Positions 35,560-47,334 are shown, counted from the first letter of the stretch. The stretch is 64,000 nucleotides of DNA from Rhizophagus clarus (GCA_015698045.1 BLAL01000196.1:1358492-1422491); one strand, 5' to 3'. Translations and numbers: made by a program. Notes: generated by a model not told the origin, from the letters alone.

Positions 35560-36720
35560 ATTTTACCTTTTTGTAAAGCGCTGGTTTCTTTGAACAATGA
35601 ACATTAAAGTGCACATATTAATGTTTCCTTTTTTTTTGTTTTCTGTAAGGCTTCAGACTCTTGGATTTAGAACGCCAAACTGGATAGATAAATAGGGGTG
35701 GAAAATTCGGTGGATTATTTTAATTACTTCTAACAAAACATTTACTATCATTAGTCTATTGTTCCTTTAAACAGATCTGGGCACATGGGAATTAGTGAAA
35801 AATCAGGCATTTTTTAATATATTTCTTATAATAAAATGTTTTTTAACGTTCTGGTCTTTCTTTTTAGGTAGGTCCAGAATGTGGGTATTTCGGTTGGAAC
35901 ACTGTTAGAACTTGGTAATTTTTTAAATGAGTCCAGAATGTCTTTTCAGTGGGATCTTGAGATTTTTTTTTTTAAGCATTTTTTTTTTTTAACGTAATAT
36001 TCACTAATATTTCATTTCTTTCTTTTTAAGATGTATGGAATTTTAGTGAAAAATCAGTTTTTTTTTTTTACCTTTTTTTAACATCTTTGGAACAGGATTT
36101 TAATAATAAGTGAAACAGAGAAGTCTTTCAGGCTTATTTAGAAACATGAACTTTTGGTAACCTTTCTTCTTAAAAAAATTTTTTTTTAATTTTAACAAAT
36201 GGTTTTTAACAGTTCTTTTTTTCTTTTGTAGATAGACTTAGTTCTTCGAATATTTGGGAGCATGGGAATTGTAAAATGGTAAGTTTTGCAACCTTTAAAC
36301 TTTAAGAAAATGTTTATTAATGTTTCTTCATTATAGATGCCAGAATTGTAAGTTTTCTCATTGAAAAACTATTCTTTTTAACTAAAAACGTTTGCTAATG
36401 TTTCTCTTATTTATTTTGTAGGTTTTGGCGTTGGATTCAATTTGGATCCTTCTTTTGGTGAGTTTCGAAGTTATACATCAACTTTTTTTATTTTTAAAAA
36501 AAAAATTACTAACGTTTCTTTAATACTTTGTAGTTTCTGGCTTAGGACTTTAGATGGTAAGTTTCAAAGTTAAGTTCAAAACTTATTTTTATTTTTTATT
36601 TATAGAAACGTGTTTAACATTTTTTTTTTATTTTATTTCTTGTAGATCTCAGAGAACAGCAGATTAGTAAAGGAGACGAAGAATCAAAAAAATCAGAACG
36701 TAAGGCTACCCCCTAATAAT
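35560..36720 (+). repeat. Micro-exon/intron-like array 3, strongly diverged
   Basis: Repeated spacer motifs (AACGTTTGCTAATGTTTC, ATTACTAACGTTTC, AATGTTTATTAATGTTTC) are followed by T-rich tracts ending TTGTAG, short GC-richer blocks and GTGAGTTTC, GTAAGTTTC or GTAAGG. Clear blocks are at 36420-36460 (GTTTTGGCGTTGG start, then GTGAGT), 36533-36556 (then GTAAGT) and 36646-36700 (ATCTCAGAGAAC start, then GTAAGG). It shares the spacer motif and layout with arrays 1 and 2 but is less regular. It could be the end of a spliced transcript. Confidence 0.4.
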
Positions 36721-36992
36721 GTTGCGGTATTATAAGATCAGTAAAATGAATTTATTAATATTACAGCTTAAGATATTGTAAATGACGCAACTGACAGTAA
36801 TAGAAAAAAGTGTCAATAGAGCCTAAACGTTACTACTCTCTCAAATGCAAGAAATACTAATCAGAGAATTACGAATCAATAGCAAGGGATTAATAAATAT
36901 ACAGTATATTTTTGAGATTTACGTTAACCTTAATTTTATGATTAGTGGTTTTGTTGGTTGATATTTATAAATAAACTATTATATGTCAATGG

Positions 36993-37085
36993 TATAGTTA
37001 GCCGAAAATTTCAGCTGAAGGCGCAATAAATTTTTGTCCATGTTGATCTTGAATAATTTGTTCATTCAACTACTACTATTTACGG
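36993..37085. mobile_element. Partial copy of a small TAGTTAGCC MITE
   Basis: TAGTTAGCCGAAAATTTCAGCTGAAGG and GTTGATCTTG ... CTACTATTT match the reverse complement of the complete MITE at 38165-38282. The far end is lost after TATTTACGG. Confidence 0.7.
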
Positions 37086-37465
37086 TTAGATATTTAATCT
37101 TGATCATGCATGTTACAATATTTACCGTAACTATTGAAATTGTTAGTGGAATACAATAATTATATGAATAATGAATGTACTTGTTCTAACAGAATTATCA
37201 ATTATTAAATAGTGTTGTTTTAGTTTATAAATAATTTTAATTCTTTTTCTTTTTTAAAAAATTAAACACCAGTTTTTATTTTTGATTGATCTGAAATTGT
37301 TCTAACGATTTTAATGATATTTATGATCCGTATGCTTAATTATGGTTATGGAAAATTATAGACAGAAAAATATTAGATTTTTTAAAATATAAATCAGATA
37401 ATTTTTTTTAGTAAGCTTTTTTTTTTTATTACCAAATTGCTAAATTTACTGAAATTCTTTATTTA
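37086..37465. other. Spacer, nothing recognised
   Basis: AT-rich sequence between a partial MITE and the OTU-like remnant, without a coding frame. Confidence 0.4.
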
Positions 37466-37968
37466 ATTATGGATTCAATTCTTGCCAAACAACTTTTAAC
37501 CAAAACTAGAAAATTCCTTGCCAAATTACCAAGTGAGATTGTATTTTATAGACAAAAAAGATTCAAATTTTATTTTATGATCTTTTATATGTAAAAGCTT
37601 ATATGTCTGAGGGAGGATATGGTTATAGATGAAGGAGCATATTTATTATTACCAGATGAATTTAATTAATATATATGTGCTGATACAACTGCTGATGGGA
37701 ACTGCTTATATAATACAGCATCCTATTTTTTTATTCGCAAAAATTCTTTATCAACTTCATTTATCTACAATATGAATTAATAGCACATGAATATCTTGAC
37801 TTAGAAGTTTTTGAAAAAGATCATTCATATTCAGATAAAGCATTTTTAAAGCAAATAATAACAGATATTGGTTGAATAATAGTATTTTGTTTGAATATTT
37901 ATAAAAAAGAAATAATTTATTTACCGCCCCACGCGTTGCAAATTTTATGTTTATCATTACCATTTTAA
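37466..37968 (+). pseudogene. OTU-type cysteine protease-like domain remnant
   Basis: Broken frames read ICADTTADGNCLYNTASYFF, then, in another frame, YELIAHEYLDLEVFEKDHSYSDKAF and YLPPHALQILCLSLPF. The DGNCL motif followed by helical YELIAHEY and a late hydrophobic strand follows the OTU fold (Asp and Cys of the active site in DGNC). At least one frame shift and several stops are present. An upstream piece starting at ATG 37471 (MDSILAKQLLTKTRKFLA) may belong to the same gene. Such domains are carried by both host and transposon proteins; the source here is unknown. Confidence 0.5.
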
Positions 37969-38164
37969 GAAATTTTTTATGTTTATCATTGTCATTTTAA
38001 GGGGAGTGCGATGTATAAGCTGGTTGATCAATATAAACAATTTACAAAAAAGGAAGGATGCATTGCAACGCAGATGCGTTAAATAAATTCACTCTATAAA
38101 AAATTATTATAAAATTTTTATATTTTGTTATTAGTATGTAAAATTTAATAAATTTTAAAAAAAT

Positions 38165-38282
38165 GTAGTTAGCCGAAAATATTCAGCCACAAATAGTAGA
38201 TGTTGGATGAACAAGATCAACAGGCTGGGTATTGTTAGCCAAAAATTTACTGTGCCTTCAGCTGAATTTTTTGGCTAACTAC
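38165..38282. mobile_element. 118-bp MITE with GTAGTTAGCC termini
   Basis: It starts GTAGTTAGCCGAAAATATTC and ends with the inverse GAATTTTTTGGCTAACTAC, with internal copies of GTTAGCC. A second, partial copy lies at 36993-37085. It has no coding capacity; the target duplication is not clear. Confidence 0.75.
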
Positions 38283-39145
38283 ACCATTATAAAACAATTT
38301 TTTTTTTAATTAAAATAAAAAAATCACTTTTTTTTAATTGAAACGAACAACTTACAAAAAAAAATTTTTTTTTAAAACGATTTACAAAAACAATTTATGA
38401 AAAAAATCACTTTTTAATTAAATGATTTATGAAAAATCGTTTTTTTCTTGATTAAACAATTTAAAAAATCATTTTTTATAATTGAGATAATTAAAAGCAG
38501 TTAAAAAAATCGTTTTGTTTTATTGGAACAATAAAAGGCGTTTATTAATATTTTTTTTAATGTTTTTTATTAGAACAATTAAAAAGACATTAAAGAAGCA
38601 ATTTTTTATTTATCAAAAACTTTATCAAAATATTAACCAATCAGAATTGCAGAATAGATCAGTAGGCTTCAAAATCCGCAATATTGTGAATTTGAAGAAT
38701 TAATTGCAGATAAATTCAACAAATAAAATGTTTTTTATTATTATTACTTGTCTCAATTCCAAAAAAATTAAAATATCCAAGTAAGAATATAGAATCTGAA
38801 TCATTTTCTTAAATTATATGGATATTTTCAAGATGAAAAACAAGTTATAATGATTTTGGAATGAAACGCAAATTAATATTATAGTCCATTTTTTTATTAA
38901 AAAAATTTATATATACACCAAAAAGAATTTATTCTAAAGTTTTTTATAATAAAATTAGTATAAAAATTTAAAAAATATTTTATTGCTATTTTGACAAAAT
39001 CTGATCCTCTTATACGAATTTTAGATTTTTTTTTTTTTGTGAATCTACAGTAAATATTCATAACTATTTTTACATTAAAAAATCATTGGAATTAATTTTC
39101 AAAGTTAATAAAGTTAAATCTTACATCAGCATTTTTATTATCCTA
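38283..39145. other. AT-rich low-complexity stretch
   Basis: Up to about 38520 it holds diverged AAAAAATCGTTTTTTAATT-type repeats. After that no gene or clear repeat is seen. Confidence 0.45.
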
Positions 39146-39149
39146 ACTA

Positions 39150-39875
39150 TAAAGTAAAAAGATTGTTATGTCGATCAATACGACAAGTTAGTTATTATAA
39201 AAACAAGTGACTTGTAAATTAATAATTTACTTGTTGCAACAATTAACTTGTCATATTGATCAATATAGAAAAGTAACAACAAGTTAGTTGTTGTAAATCA
39301 ACAAGTAGTAACTTGTTATAAATTAATAAGTTACTTGTTGATTAACTAACTTCTTGTATTGATCAATATAGAAAAGTAACAAGTTAGTAGTTGTGAATCA
39401 ATTTTCTATGTCGATCAATACAACAAGTTAGTTGTTGTAAAGACAAGTAGTAACTTCTTGTAAATTAATAAGTTGCTTGTTGATTTATAATAACTAACTA
39501 GTTGTATTGATTGGCATAAAAGGTAACAAGCAACTTGTTGCTTTTTATGTCAATCACATTTTTGAAATTTTTAATATTTTTTTTTTAAATTTTTAATTAA
39601 TATACTTACGTTAGAATTTTGCTGGCTAAAATTAGAACTTAGGTTTTTTTTTTGAAAATTAGACAAATATGGCAATAAAAGTTACCAATTTTCTATGACG
39701 TACCGTAAAAGTCAAAAGGTTGTTGTAAAAACAACAAGTTAGTTGTTGTAAATCAACAAGTAAGTTGTTATAAATTAATAAGTTACTTGTTGATTTACAA
39801 CAACTAACTTGTTGTATTGATCGATATAGCAAGGTAACAAGTAACTTGTTGCTTTTTATATCGATCACATTTTGA
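39150..39875. repeat. Palindromic AACAAGTTAGTTGTTG repeat cluster
   Basis: Motifs AACAAGTTAGTTGTTG, AAGTAACTTGTT and TTAATAAGTTACTTGTTGATT recur in both orientations, with flanking TGTCGATCAATA blocks. Long hairpins are possible. No coding frame is seen. Confidence 0.7.
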
Positions 39876-40608
39876 TTTTCATTTATGGAAAATGATCCAT
39901 ATATATAGCGGATTACCGACTAACTGGATTATTCAATTATATCACTTCACTACCATCAAAAGATATAATAGAGTAGAATAAAGCAAATTAAAACTAAAAG
40001 AGAAATTTTAACTTCTTATTATAATTACAATATTTAACATTATAGTAAGATAAAAAAAAAAAAATTCTTTCTGCAATTTCATTAATTTTATTATATTTTA
40101 ACTATTTTAACTTATTTTTTCATTTTTTGTTAATATTAACATGAAAATTGAATAGTTGTGGCAATATGAAAAAAAATTATTTCATTGTATCATCATTATA
40201 TGACTTTTAAGAAGATAATAACTAGAATATGTGCTTATTTAGGGGATTTCATCCCCTATGGTATGTAAGTATACATTCTGTATCTGGTACTCATTTATCA
40301 AATGAGATTTTAAGTAATAAACGTTCAAAACAAAAAAGTATCAATTTCGTTTTTTACTAAAATGACTAGTAAATAATATTAATATCACTTTTTTACTTAA
40401 AAATGATTAATTAAAAATATTAATATCATTTTTAACAAAAAATGATTTTTATTGTTTTTGATAAAATTATTTTAATAAATGCCTTTAGCATTTTTTTATT
40501 AAAATAATAACTTAAAAAAAAATGTTTTTAATTAATAATATAACAAAAAATTGCTTCATTGATATTTTTTAGTTTTTTAATAAAAAAAAACAATTTTCAC
40601 TTTTTTTT
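39876..40608. other. AT-rich spacer up to the LINE insertion site
   Basis: No gene is recognised. The hairpin-like GGGGATTTCATCCCC occurs near 40241. The stretch ends with the left target duplication of the LINE copy. Confidence 0.4.
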
Positions 40609-42591
40609 TAATTATCAAAGTCAAATTTAATTTGAAGAACTCTTTCTCACTCCTTACAGTTTACAACGTAACAAAAATAATTTTTTTTTTATTTTTCAAA
40701 AACTGTATATAGTGAAACGAATATGACTACACAATTAATAGTCGACGAAAACACAGGCTTTGATGCAATATATGAACAAGTTCAACGAGCTACATTAATG
40801 AATGACTTTTTTGACACTTTTATGACTTTACTGGACGACCAAAGTTTTGGGTAGGCCCTTAAACACTCTTCATTATTTGCTAAGGACGCGAGCAAAGAGG
40901 AGTACCAAAGCTACCTGGGAAACTTCCTTCCAGAAATAATAAAAGAACGCCTTAATAAGATAGCAGACAAACAGAAATATAGCAAAAACCTCCTCTATAT
41001 TCTTTACAGGGCTTCCTTCCTCATACACGAAGATGCCTTCAAGACTGCTGCGACTTTGTACAAGGACGGTGGAAAAATAAAGGATATACTGGATGACTCT
41101 GATTCAGATGTCTCATATGATCCTAACCGGCTATCAGATGAATTTATGGATATGGAAATATCTATAAATAAAGAACACCAATCACAATCCAGTGCTGCAT
41201 CAACAAGTACCAATCATTATGATGATGGAGCGTCACAGAAGCAAGATAAACAAAAGGCTAAGGTTGTGGAACAAGTTATCCCTGACATACCCACACCAGA
41301 CCCGGATCCTGTTATAATATCTCAGCCACAAGTTGTACCCCAGACTGCTTCCAGTTCCTCGTTAAAACCTACGGCCAAGCCTTTTGTATCCAAGACAAAA
41401 GGCGAGAAGAGTAAAGAAAAATCTAATGACTTAGGTGAAGATGCTACACAAATAATTACAGGCTATCGCTCTAACCCAAGTTTAGGTCAATATATTCACG
41501 ATATCCTTATTTATGATGTCCCAGCCAAGTAGGAGAACATCACAATATTAGACTATCTAAAGGCTTGGGGTAACATAATCTCAGTGACAGTTAAGAAGCA
41601 AAAGAAGTATAAAACTGTCTGGTGTAAGTTAGAGATTATGCATGCTTTCGACACTTGGGAACGAGATCGCCTTTGGATAACTCCCCTTGGGCCTGTGGTG
41701 GTCCGATAGTTTCCTGCATCCTGGTCTCTGAAAGAACGTAAAGAAAGAGAAAGATTCCAGGCTATTGTTCAAGGACCCCCAGATTCTTTTACAGCAGACG
41801 CATTGGCAGTTAAGGAACACCTAACAAACTTTATCAATCCCCTACACATCAAAGCTTTTAAAGAAGTTAAGAATCCAGATGGTACGCGCAAGATGATTGC
41901 CTACTTCGAAAGTTGGGAAAACTTACAGAACATCATTAGTAAGGAATCATTTTGGAATGGAGCAAAACTCAGTTGGTGTCGCCATACCGTGCCATCTTTT
42001 ATTACGCGAAGGAAGAGCAGTCAGCGGTCTAGTTTCAATAGGCAAGATAAACCTAACAAGTCGAACCAAGATCCACCTTCCAAATGTACCAAACTTAGCT
42101 CAGGATCCAAGACAGGTTCTCCTGCCACTGGATCGAATCACGTCCCCATAAGGAGTCTGCCGAAGGATTCAACCTAATTCTCATCTGGTAATAAGACTAG
42201 AGGGAAGAACAAGAAGAGCCAGAAGACGAAGGATAAGAGTACTGCCACTTCCCCCAAAGAAGCTGTCAAAACGACAATTGCATGCTGAGATTGTAGAATT
42301 GAAGACAGTTTTAATGGATTTTATTTCGAAGCAGTCCTAAAATTAGTAATGATTAGTAGGACTTTTGTCTTGCTTCACTAGATGAGATAGAATTTTTATT
42401 TTTTTTTACCCCTTTCCTTTTTATTCTTTTATTTGTTTTTAATTTAAAGGCAATATGGTTGAAACGGTCCTTGGGCTATGAGTATACTTTTGTAAACTTT
42501 TTGTACGGCATGCGAAGCTCCTTACAATGTTTTAAATAAAGATATGCGTTATCAATGCCTTAAAAAAAAAAAAAAAAATAATTATCAAAGT
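40609..42591 (+). mobile_element. ORF1-only LINE-type retroposon with poly(A) tail and 13-bp target duplication
   Basis: The inserted sequence is 40622-42578 (1957 bp). It is flanked by perfect direct repeats TAATTATCAAAGT at 40609-40621 and 42579-42591 and ends in a run of 17 A (42562-42578). These are the marks of target-primed reverse transcription. It contains a 5' leader of about 100 bp, one long ORF1-type frame (40723-42288) and about 270 bp of 3' sequence with AATAAAG shortly before the tail. No reverse transcriptase or endonuclease is encoded, so it moved with an enzyme supplied in trans. Confidence 0.9.
40723..42288 (+). pseudogene. LINE ORF1-like protein with four in-frame stops and no frame shift
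   Basis: One continuous phase from the ATG (MTTQLIVDENTGFDAIYEQV) to a TGA at 42286 is interrupted only by TAG at 40852, TAG at 41530, TAG at 41707 and TAA at 42175. All four can come from Gln codons by one C-to-T change. The body has a helical N-terminal region; an acidic/Ser/Pro linker; an RRM-like region (YIHDILIYDVP ... YLKAWGNIISVTVKK ... VWCKLE, then a second half with KMIAYFESWENLQNII); and a basic Ser/Lys-rich tail. It resembles RNA-binding ORF1 proteins of non-LTR elements with RRM-like domains; no CCHC zinc knuckle is visible. Its codon use is less AT-biased than the surroundings. Confidence 0.7.
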
Positions 42592-43300
42592 AAATAATTA
42601 AAATAAAAAATTAATTTATCCTTTACTAACAGTTTATTTATCAACCCAGATAATTAAAAAAATTAATTTGTTTTTTTGATGACCTAATATATCTCAAATT
42701 TTTTAACAGTTTTTTAATCGAATAATTAAAAAAAAATAATTTTTAACAATCTATTTATAAACCAGATAATCAAAAAAAAAGAATTTTAACGTTTTTTTAA
42801 TTTCTTTTAAAACATTAATAAAAAACAATCATTTTTTTTCATTTTTATTAAACAATTAACTGTTTTTTTCATTAAAACGATTAATAAAAAAACGCTAAAA
42901 ATGGGTAAACTAGGTTTAACTTTTTTTTATCAAAACATTAAAAATGTTCAAAACCATCTTTGGCGCCTTTTTTAGATAGACGTTTATAATTAAAAAACAA
43001 TCGCCTTTTTTTATGCGTTTAATTAAAAAAAATTTAATTTTTTTTAGTCGTTCAATTAAAAAATCGTCTTTTTTAGGTGTTTAACTAAATAAAATCGCCT
43101 TTTTTTTAGGCGTTTAACTAAATAAAATTGCCTTTTTTAGGCGTTTAACTAAATAAAATCACCTTTTTTTAGGCGTTTAATTAAAAAAATTGCCTTTTTT
43201 AGGGGTTTATAATTAAAAAAATGCCTTAAAAAATCACTTTTTTTAAGACGTTTAATTAATGAAATGGTTTTTTTAAGTGTTTAATTAGAAATAACGCTTT
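42592..43300. repeat. Diverged precursor units of the hairpin satellite
   Basis: Irregular AAAAAATCGCCTTTTTTAGGCGTTTAATT-type units with inverted arms of changing sequence (GCC/GGC, then GCTT/AAGC) lead gradually into the regular 31-bp array. Confidence 0.7.
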
Positions 43301-45275
43301 TTTCTAAGCGCTTAATTAAAAAAATGCTTTTTTTAAGCGTTTGATTAGAAAAAACGCTTTTTTTTAAGCGTTTGATTAGAAAAAACGCTTTTTTTTAAGC
43401 GTTTGATTAGAAAAAACGCTTTTTTTTAAGCGTTTGATTAGAAAAAACGCTTTTTTTTAAGCGTTTGATTAGAAAAAACGCTTTTTTTTAAGCGTTTGAT
43501 TAGAAAAAACGCTTTTTTTTAAGCGTTTGATTAGAAAAAACGCTTTTTTTTAAGCGTTTGATTAGAAAAAACGCTTTTTTTTAAGCGTTTGATTAGAAAA
43601 AACGCTTTTTTTTAAGCGTTTGATTAGAAAAAACGCTTTTTTTTAAGCGTTTGATTAGAAAAAACGCTTTTTTTTAAGCGTTTGATTAGAAAAAACGCTT
43701 TTTTTAAGCGTTTGATTAGAAAAAACGCTTTTTTTTAAGCGTTTGATTAGAAAAAACGCTTTTTTTTAAGCGTTTGATTAGAAAAAACGCTTTTTTTTAA
43801 GCGTTTGATTAGAAAAAACGCTTTTTTTTAAGCGTTTGATTAGAAAAAACGCTTTTTTTTAAGCGTTTGATTAGAAAAAACGCTTTTTTTTAAGCGTTTG
43901 ATTAGAAAAAACGCTTTTTTTTAAGCGTTTGATTAGAAAAAACGCTTTTTTTTAAGCGTTTGATTAGAAAAAACGCTTTTTTTTAAGCGTTTGATTAGAA
44001 AAAACGCTTTTTTTTAAGCGTTTGATTAGAAAAAACGCTTTTTTTTAAGCGTTTGATTAGAAAAAACGCTTTTTTTTAAGCGTTTGATTAGAAAAAACGC
44101 TTTTTTTTAAGCGTTTGATTAGAAAAAACGCTTTTTTTTAAGCGTTTGATTAGAAAAAACGCTTTTTTTTAAGCGTTTGATTAGAAAAAACGCTTTTTTT
44201 TAAGCGTTTGATTAGAAAAAACGCTTTTTTTTAAGCGTTTGATTAGAAAAAACGCTTTTTTTTTAAGCGTTTGATTAGAAAAAACGCTTTTTTTTAAGCG
44301 TTTGATTAGAAAAAACGCTTTTTTTTAAGCGTTTGATTAGAAAAAACGCTTTTTTTAAGCGTTTGATTAGAAAAAACGCTTTTTTTTAAGCGTTTGATTA
44401 GAAAAAACGCTTTTTTTTAAGCGTTTGATTAGAAAAAACGCTTTTTTTTAAGCGTTTGATTAGAAAAAACGCTTTTTTTTAAGCGTTTGATTAGAAAAAA
44501 CGCTTTTTTTTAAGCGTTTGATTAGAAAAAACGCTTTTTTTTAAGCGTTTGATTAGAAAAAACGCTTTTTTTTAAGCGTTTGATTAGAAAAAACGCTTTT
44601 TTTTAAGCGTTTGATTAGAAAAAACGCTTTTTTTTAAGCGTTTGATTAGAAAAAACGCTTTTTTTTAAGCGTTTGATTAGAAAAAACGCTTTTTTTTAAG
44701 CGTTTGATTAGAAAAAACGCTTTTTTTTAAGCGTTTGATTAGAAAAAACGCTTTTTTTTAAGCGTTTGATTAGAAAAAACGCTTTTTTTTAAGCGTTTGA
44801 TTAGAAAAAACGCTTTTTTTTAAGCGTTTGATTAGAAAAAACGCTTTTTTTTAAGCGTTTGATTAGAAAAAACGCTTTTTTTTAAGCGTTTGATTAGAAA
44901 AAACGCTTTTTTTAAGCGTTTGATTAGAAAAAACGCTTTTTTTTAAGCGTTTGATTAGAAAAAACGCTTTTTTTTAAGCGTTTGATTAGAAAAAACGCTT
45001 TTTTTAAGCGTTTGATTAGAAAAAACGCTTTTTTTAAGCGTTTGATTAGAAAAAACGCTTTTTTTAAGCGTTTGATTAGAAAAAACGCTTTTTTTAAGCG
45101 TTTGATTAGAAAAACGCTTTTTTTAAGCGTTTGATTAGAAAAAACGCTTTTTTTAAGCGTTTGATTAGAAAAATGCTTTTTTTAAGCGTTTGATTAGAAA
45201 AAATGCTTTTTTTAAGCGTTTGATTAGAAAAAATGCTTTTTTTAAGCGTTTGATTAGAAAAAATGCTTTTTTTTA
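43301..45275. repeat. 31-bp hairpin satellite, about 60 copies
   Basis: Nearly identical head-to-tail units of GATTAGAAAAAACGC followed by eight T and AAGCGTTT, at a period of 31 bp. Each unit contains the inverted arms AAACGCTT and AAGCGTTT around a short T loop. Variation is mostly one T more or less, plus CGC to TGC in the last few copies. No spacers occur, so it is not a CRISPR array. The homogeneity implies recent expansion or gene conversion; collapse or expansion during assembly is possible. Confidence 0.95.
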
Positions 45276-45289
45276 ACGGTTACAGTATA

Positions 45290-46756
45290 CAGTCAAACTT
45301 CGATGTACTAATACTCTATATACCGATAATCGCTTTTACCGATAAATTTTTGTTGTCCCGTTTCATCACTAATAAAAAAATTTCATTATACCGATATTAT
45401 ATATAATTTCGCAATGTAACATATAGGGCTCTGATCGGTTCGGTTCGGTTCGGTTTTTGCAAAAACCGATACTGAACCGAATTAATCGGTATCGGTATTT
45501 AATGATTACTGAAACCGATCAGTAATTACCGAAAACCGAACCGATTTACCGAACAAGTTTAGTAAAAAAACGTTTCGCAACGTTTAGCAAAAAAAAAGTT
45601 GCGAAATGATTTTTTCTTATCAAATCATCCATAAAAAAACGTTTTGCAACGTTTTTTATTAAAGTGACAAAAAAAACGTTGCGAGACGTTTTTTTATATT
45701 AAATCGTTTTATAAAAACGTTTCGCAACGTTTTTAAATAAAACGGAAAATAACGTTGCGAAACGTTGTTTTCTATATTAAATTTCCGATGTAAAAAACGT
45801 TTCACAATGTTTTTTACAATGTTCGCAAAAATAACGTTGCGAAATGTTATTTTTCATAATAAATTGTTTATGTAAAAAACGTTTCGCAACGTTTTTTACA
45901 ATGTTCGCAAAAATAACGTTGCGAAACGTTATTTTTCATAATAAATTGTTTATGTAAAAAACGTTTCGCAACGTTTTTTACAAGTTCCGCAAAAATAATG
46001 TTGTGAAACGTTATTTTTTTTATCAAATCGTTTATGTAAAAAACGTTTCGCAACATTTTTTACAAGTTTCGCAAAAATAACGTTGCGAAATGTTATTTTT
46101 TATCAAATCGTTTATGTAAAAAATGTTTTGCAACGTTTTTTACAATGTTCGCAAAAATAACGTTGCAAAACGTTATTTTTTATCAAATCGTTTATGTAAA
46201 AAACATTTCGCAACGTTTTTTTTTAACTACATTATTTAAGTTTTTCTTATAAAAAAAAACGTTTTTATTATCGGTAAATCGGTTTGGTAAATCGCAAAAC
46301 CGATACCGAAACTGAAAGTTTCGGTTCGATAAATCATAAAACCGAAACTGCTCCGATACCGAAACCGGTCAGTACAGTTCGGTAATTACCAAAACCGATC
46401 GGAGCCCTAGTAACATATACTGATACTACCTCCTGGTCTCTTTATAGTAATGTATATTAAGATGTACTGATAATTTTGGTTACACTAGTGTTAATTCTGG
46501 CCTAAGTTAAAAATTGTACCTGGGCATCTTTCTTAATTATGTTCGGAATTAGATTTTTTTTCTATAATTATACTCACATTATACATAATATATTCAGGAA
46601 ATTTTGAAAATTTTGGACTCAGAATTAAGCATAGTGCCAGCCAGAGTTAGATTTTGGCCTGCATTATAATCTACTAATTACATATATGTACTAATATTTC
46701 AATGTACTGATACTTTTTCCCAAAACCGGAAGCATCAGTACATCGAAGTTTGACTG
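45290..46756. mobile_element. pogo/mariner-like MITE, interrupted by a hAT MITE
   Basis: It starts CAGTCAAACTTCGATGTACT and ends with the exact inverse (AGTACATCGAAGTTTGACTG). Both ends are flanked by TA (45288-45289 and 46757-46758), as for Tc1/mariner-pogo elements, whose ends often begin CAGTCAAAC. Without the inserted hAT MITE (45424-46409 plus one 8-bp duplication) it would be about 470 bp. It has no coding capacity. Confidence 0.85.
45416..46417. mobile_element. hAT MITE with 8-bp target duplication, nested in the pogo-like MITE
   Basis: The element is 45424-46409 (986 bp) with inverted ends TAGGGCTC(T/C)GATCGG. It is flanked by perfect GTAACATA at 45416-45423 and 46410-46417. The arms continue with CGGTTCGGTTCGG, CCGAACCGA and CAGTAATTACCGAA motifs. 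The interior has about nine units of roughly 74 bp, each with AACGTTTCGCAACGTTTTTT and its inverse, so a large cruciform is possible. A TAGGG terminus and 8-bp duplication indicate hAT. Confidence 0.9.
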
Positions 46757-46758
46757 TA

Positions 46759-47334
46759 TGTCCTTAAATTTTATGCCTATTGCTTTAAAATTTTCAAAAT
46801 AATGCATCTTAGCCAATATTGCTTCAATTTTTATGAATCAAGAACCATTAGAATCGTCTTGCTAAGGTGAATACAATGAATTGTAAATGATTAATTTCTG
46901 ATTACTAGATTTTGTGTTAACTTAAGCAAAATTTTAACAATTATATCATTATTATTTCAATTGATGTAAAAAATTGGTATTAAATTGTCTTGAGCAAATA
47001 TAATAGTCACTATATTATATATATATATAAAATCACTTCTTATTACTTTAAATTACATTATTTTATCATCTACTAGTAATCAGATATTAATGATTTTAAC
47101 ATATTATATTTATTTTATTAAGTACTAATATTACCATTTTAATAAATACATATTTTATTATATTGATATATAGTTAACTAGGTTTTTTCTTTTAAAAAAT
47201 CAAGCTTATTATATTTATAATGGCAGTAGTTTTAAAAAATCTTGAATTAAAAGATTGAAATTAATTTTTTTTGTAAAATAGTAAAATTTTAGTTTTTATA
47301 TATAAAAATCAAAATTGATATAAATGTGTTTTTA
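46759..47334. other. AT-rich spacer
   Basis: No gene or clear repeat is recognised in this stretch. Confidence 0.4.

Noticed and set aside
43301..45275. CRISPR-like array
   Set aside because: Units are directly adjacent with no unique spacers and the genome is eukaryotic; this is a satellite.
43301..45275. Series of intrinsic transcription terminators (hairpin plus T run)
   Set aside because: The unit looks like one, but bacterial terminators have no meaning in this context.
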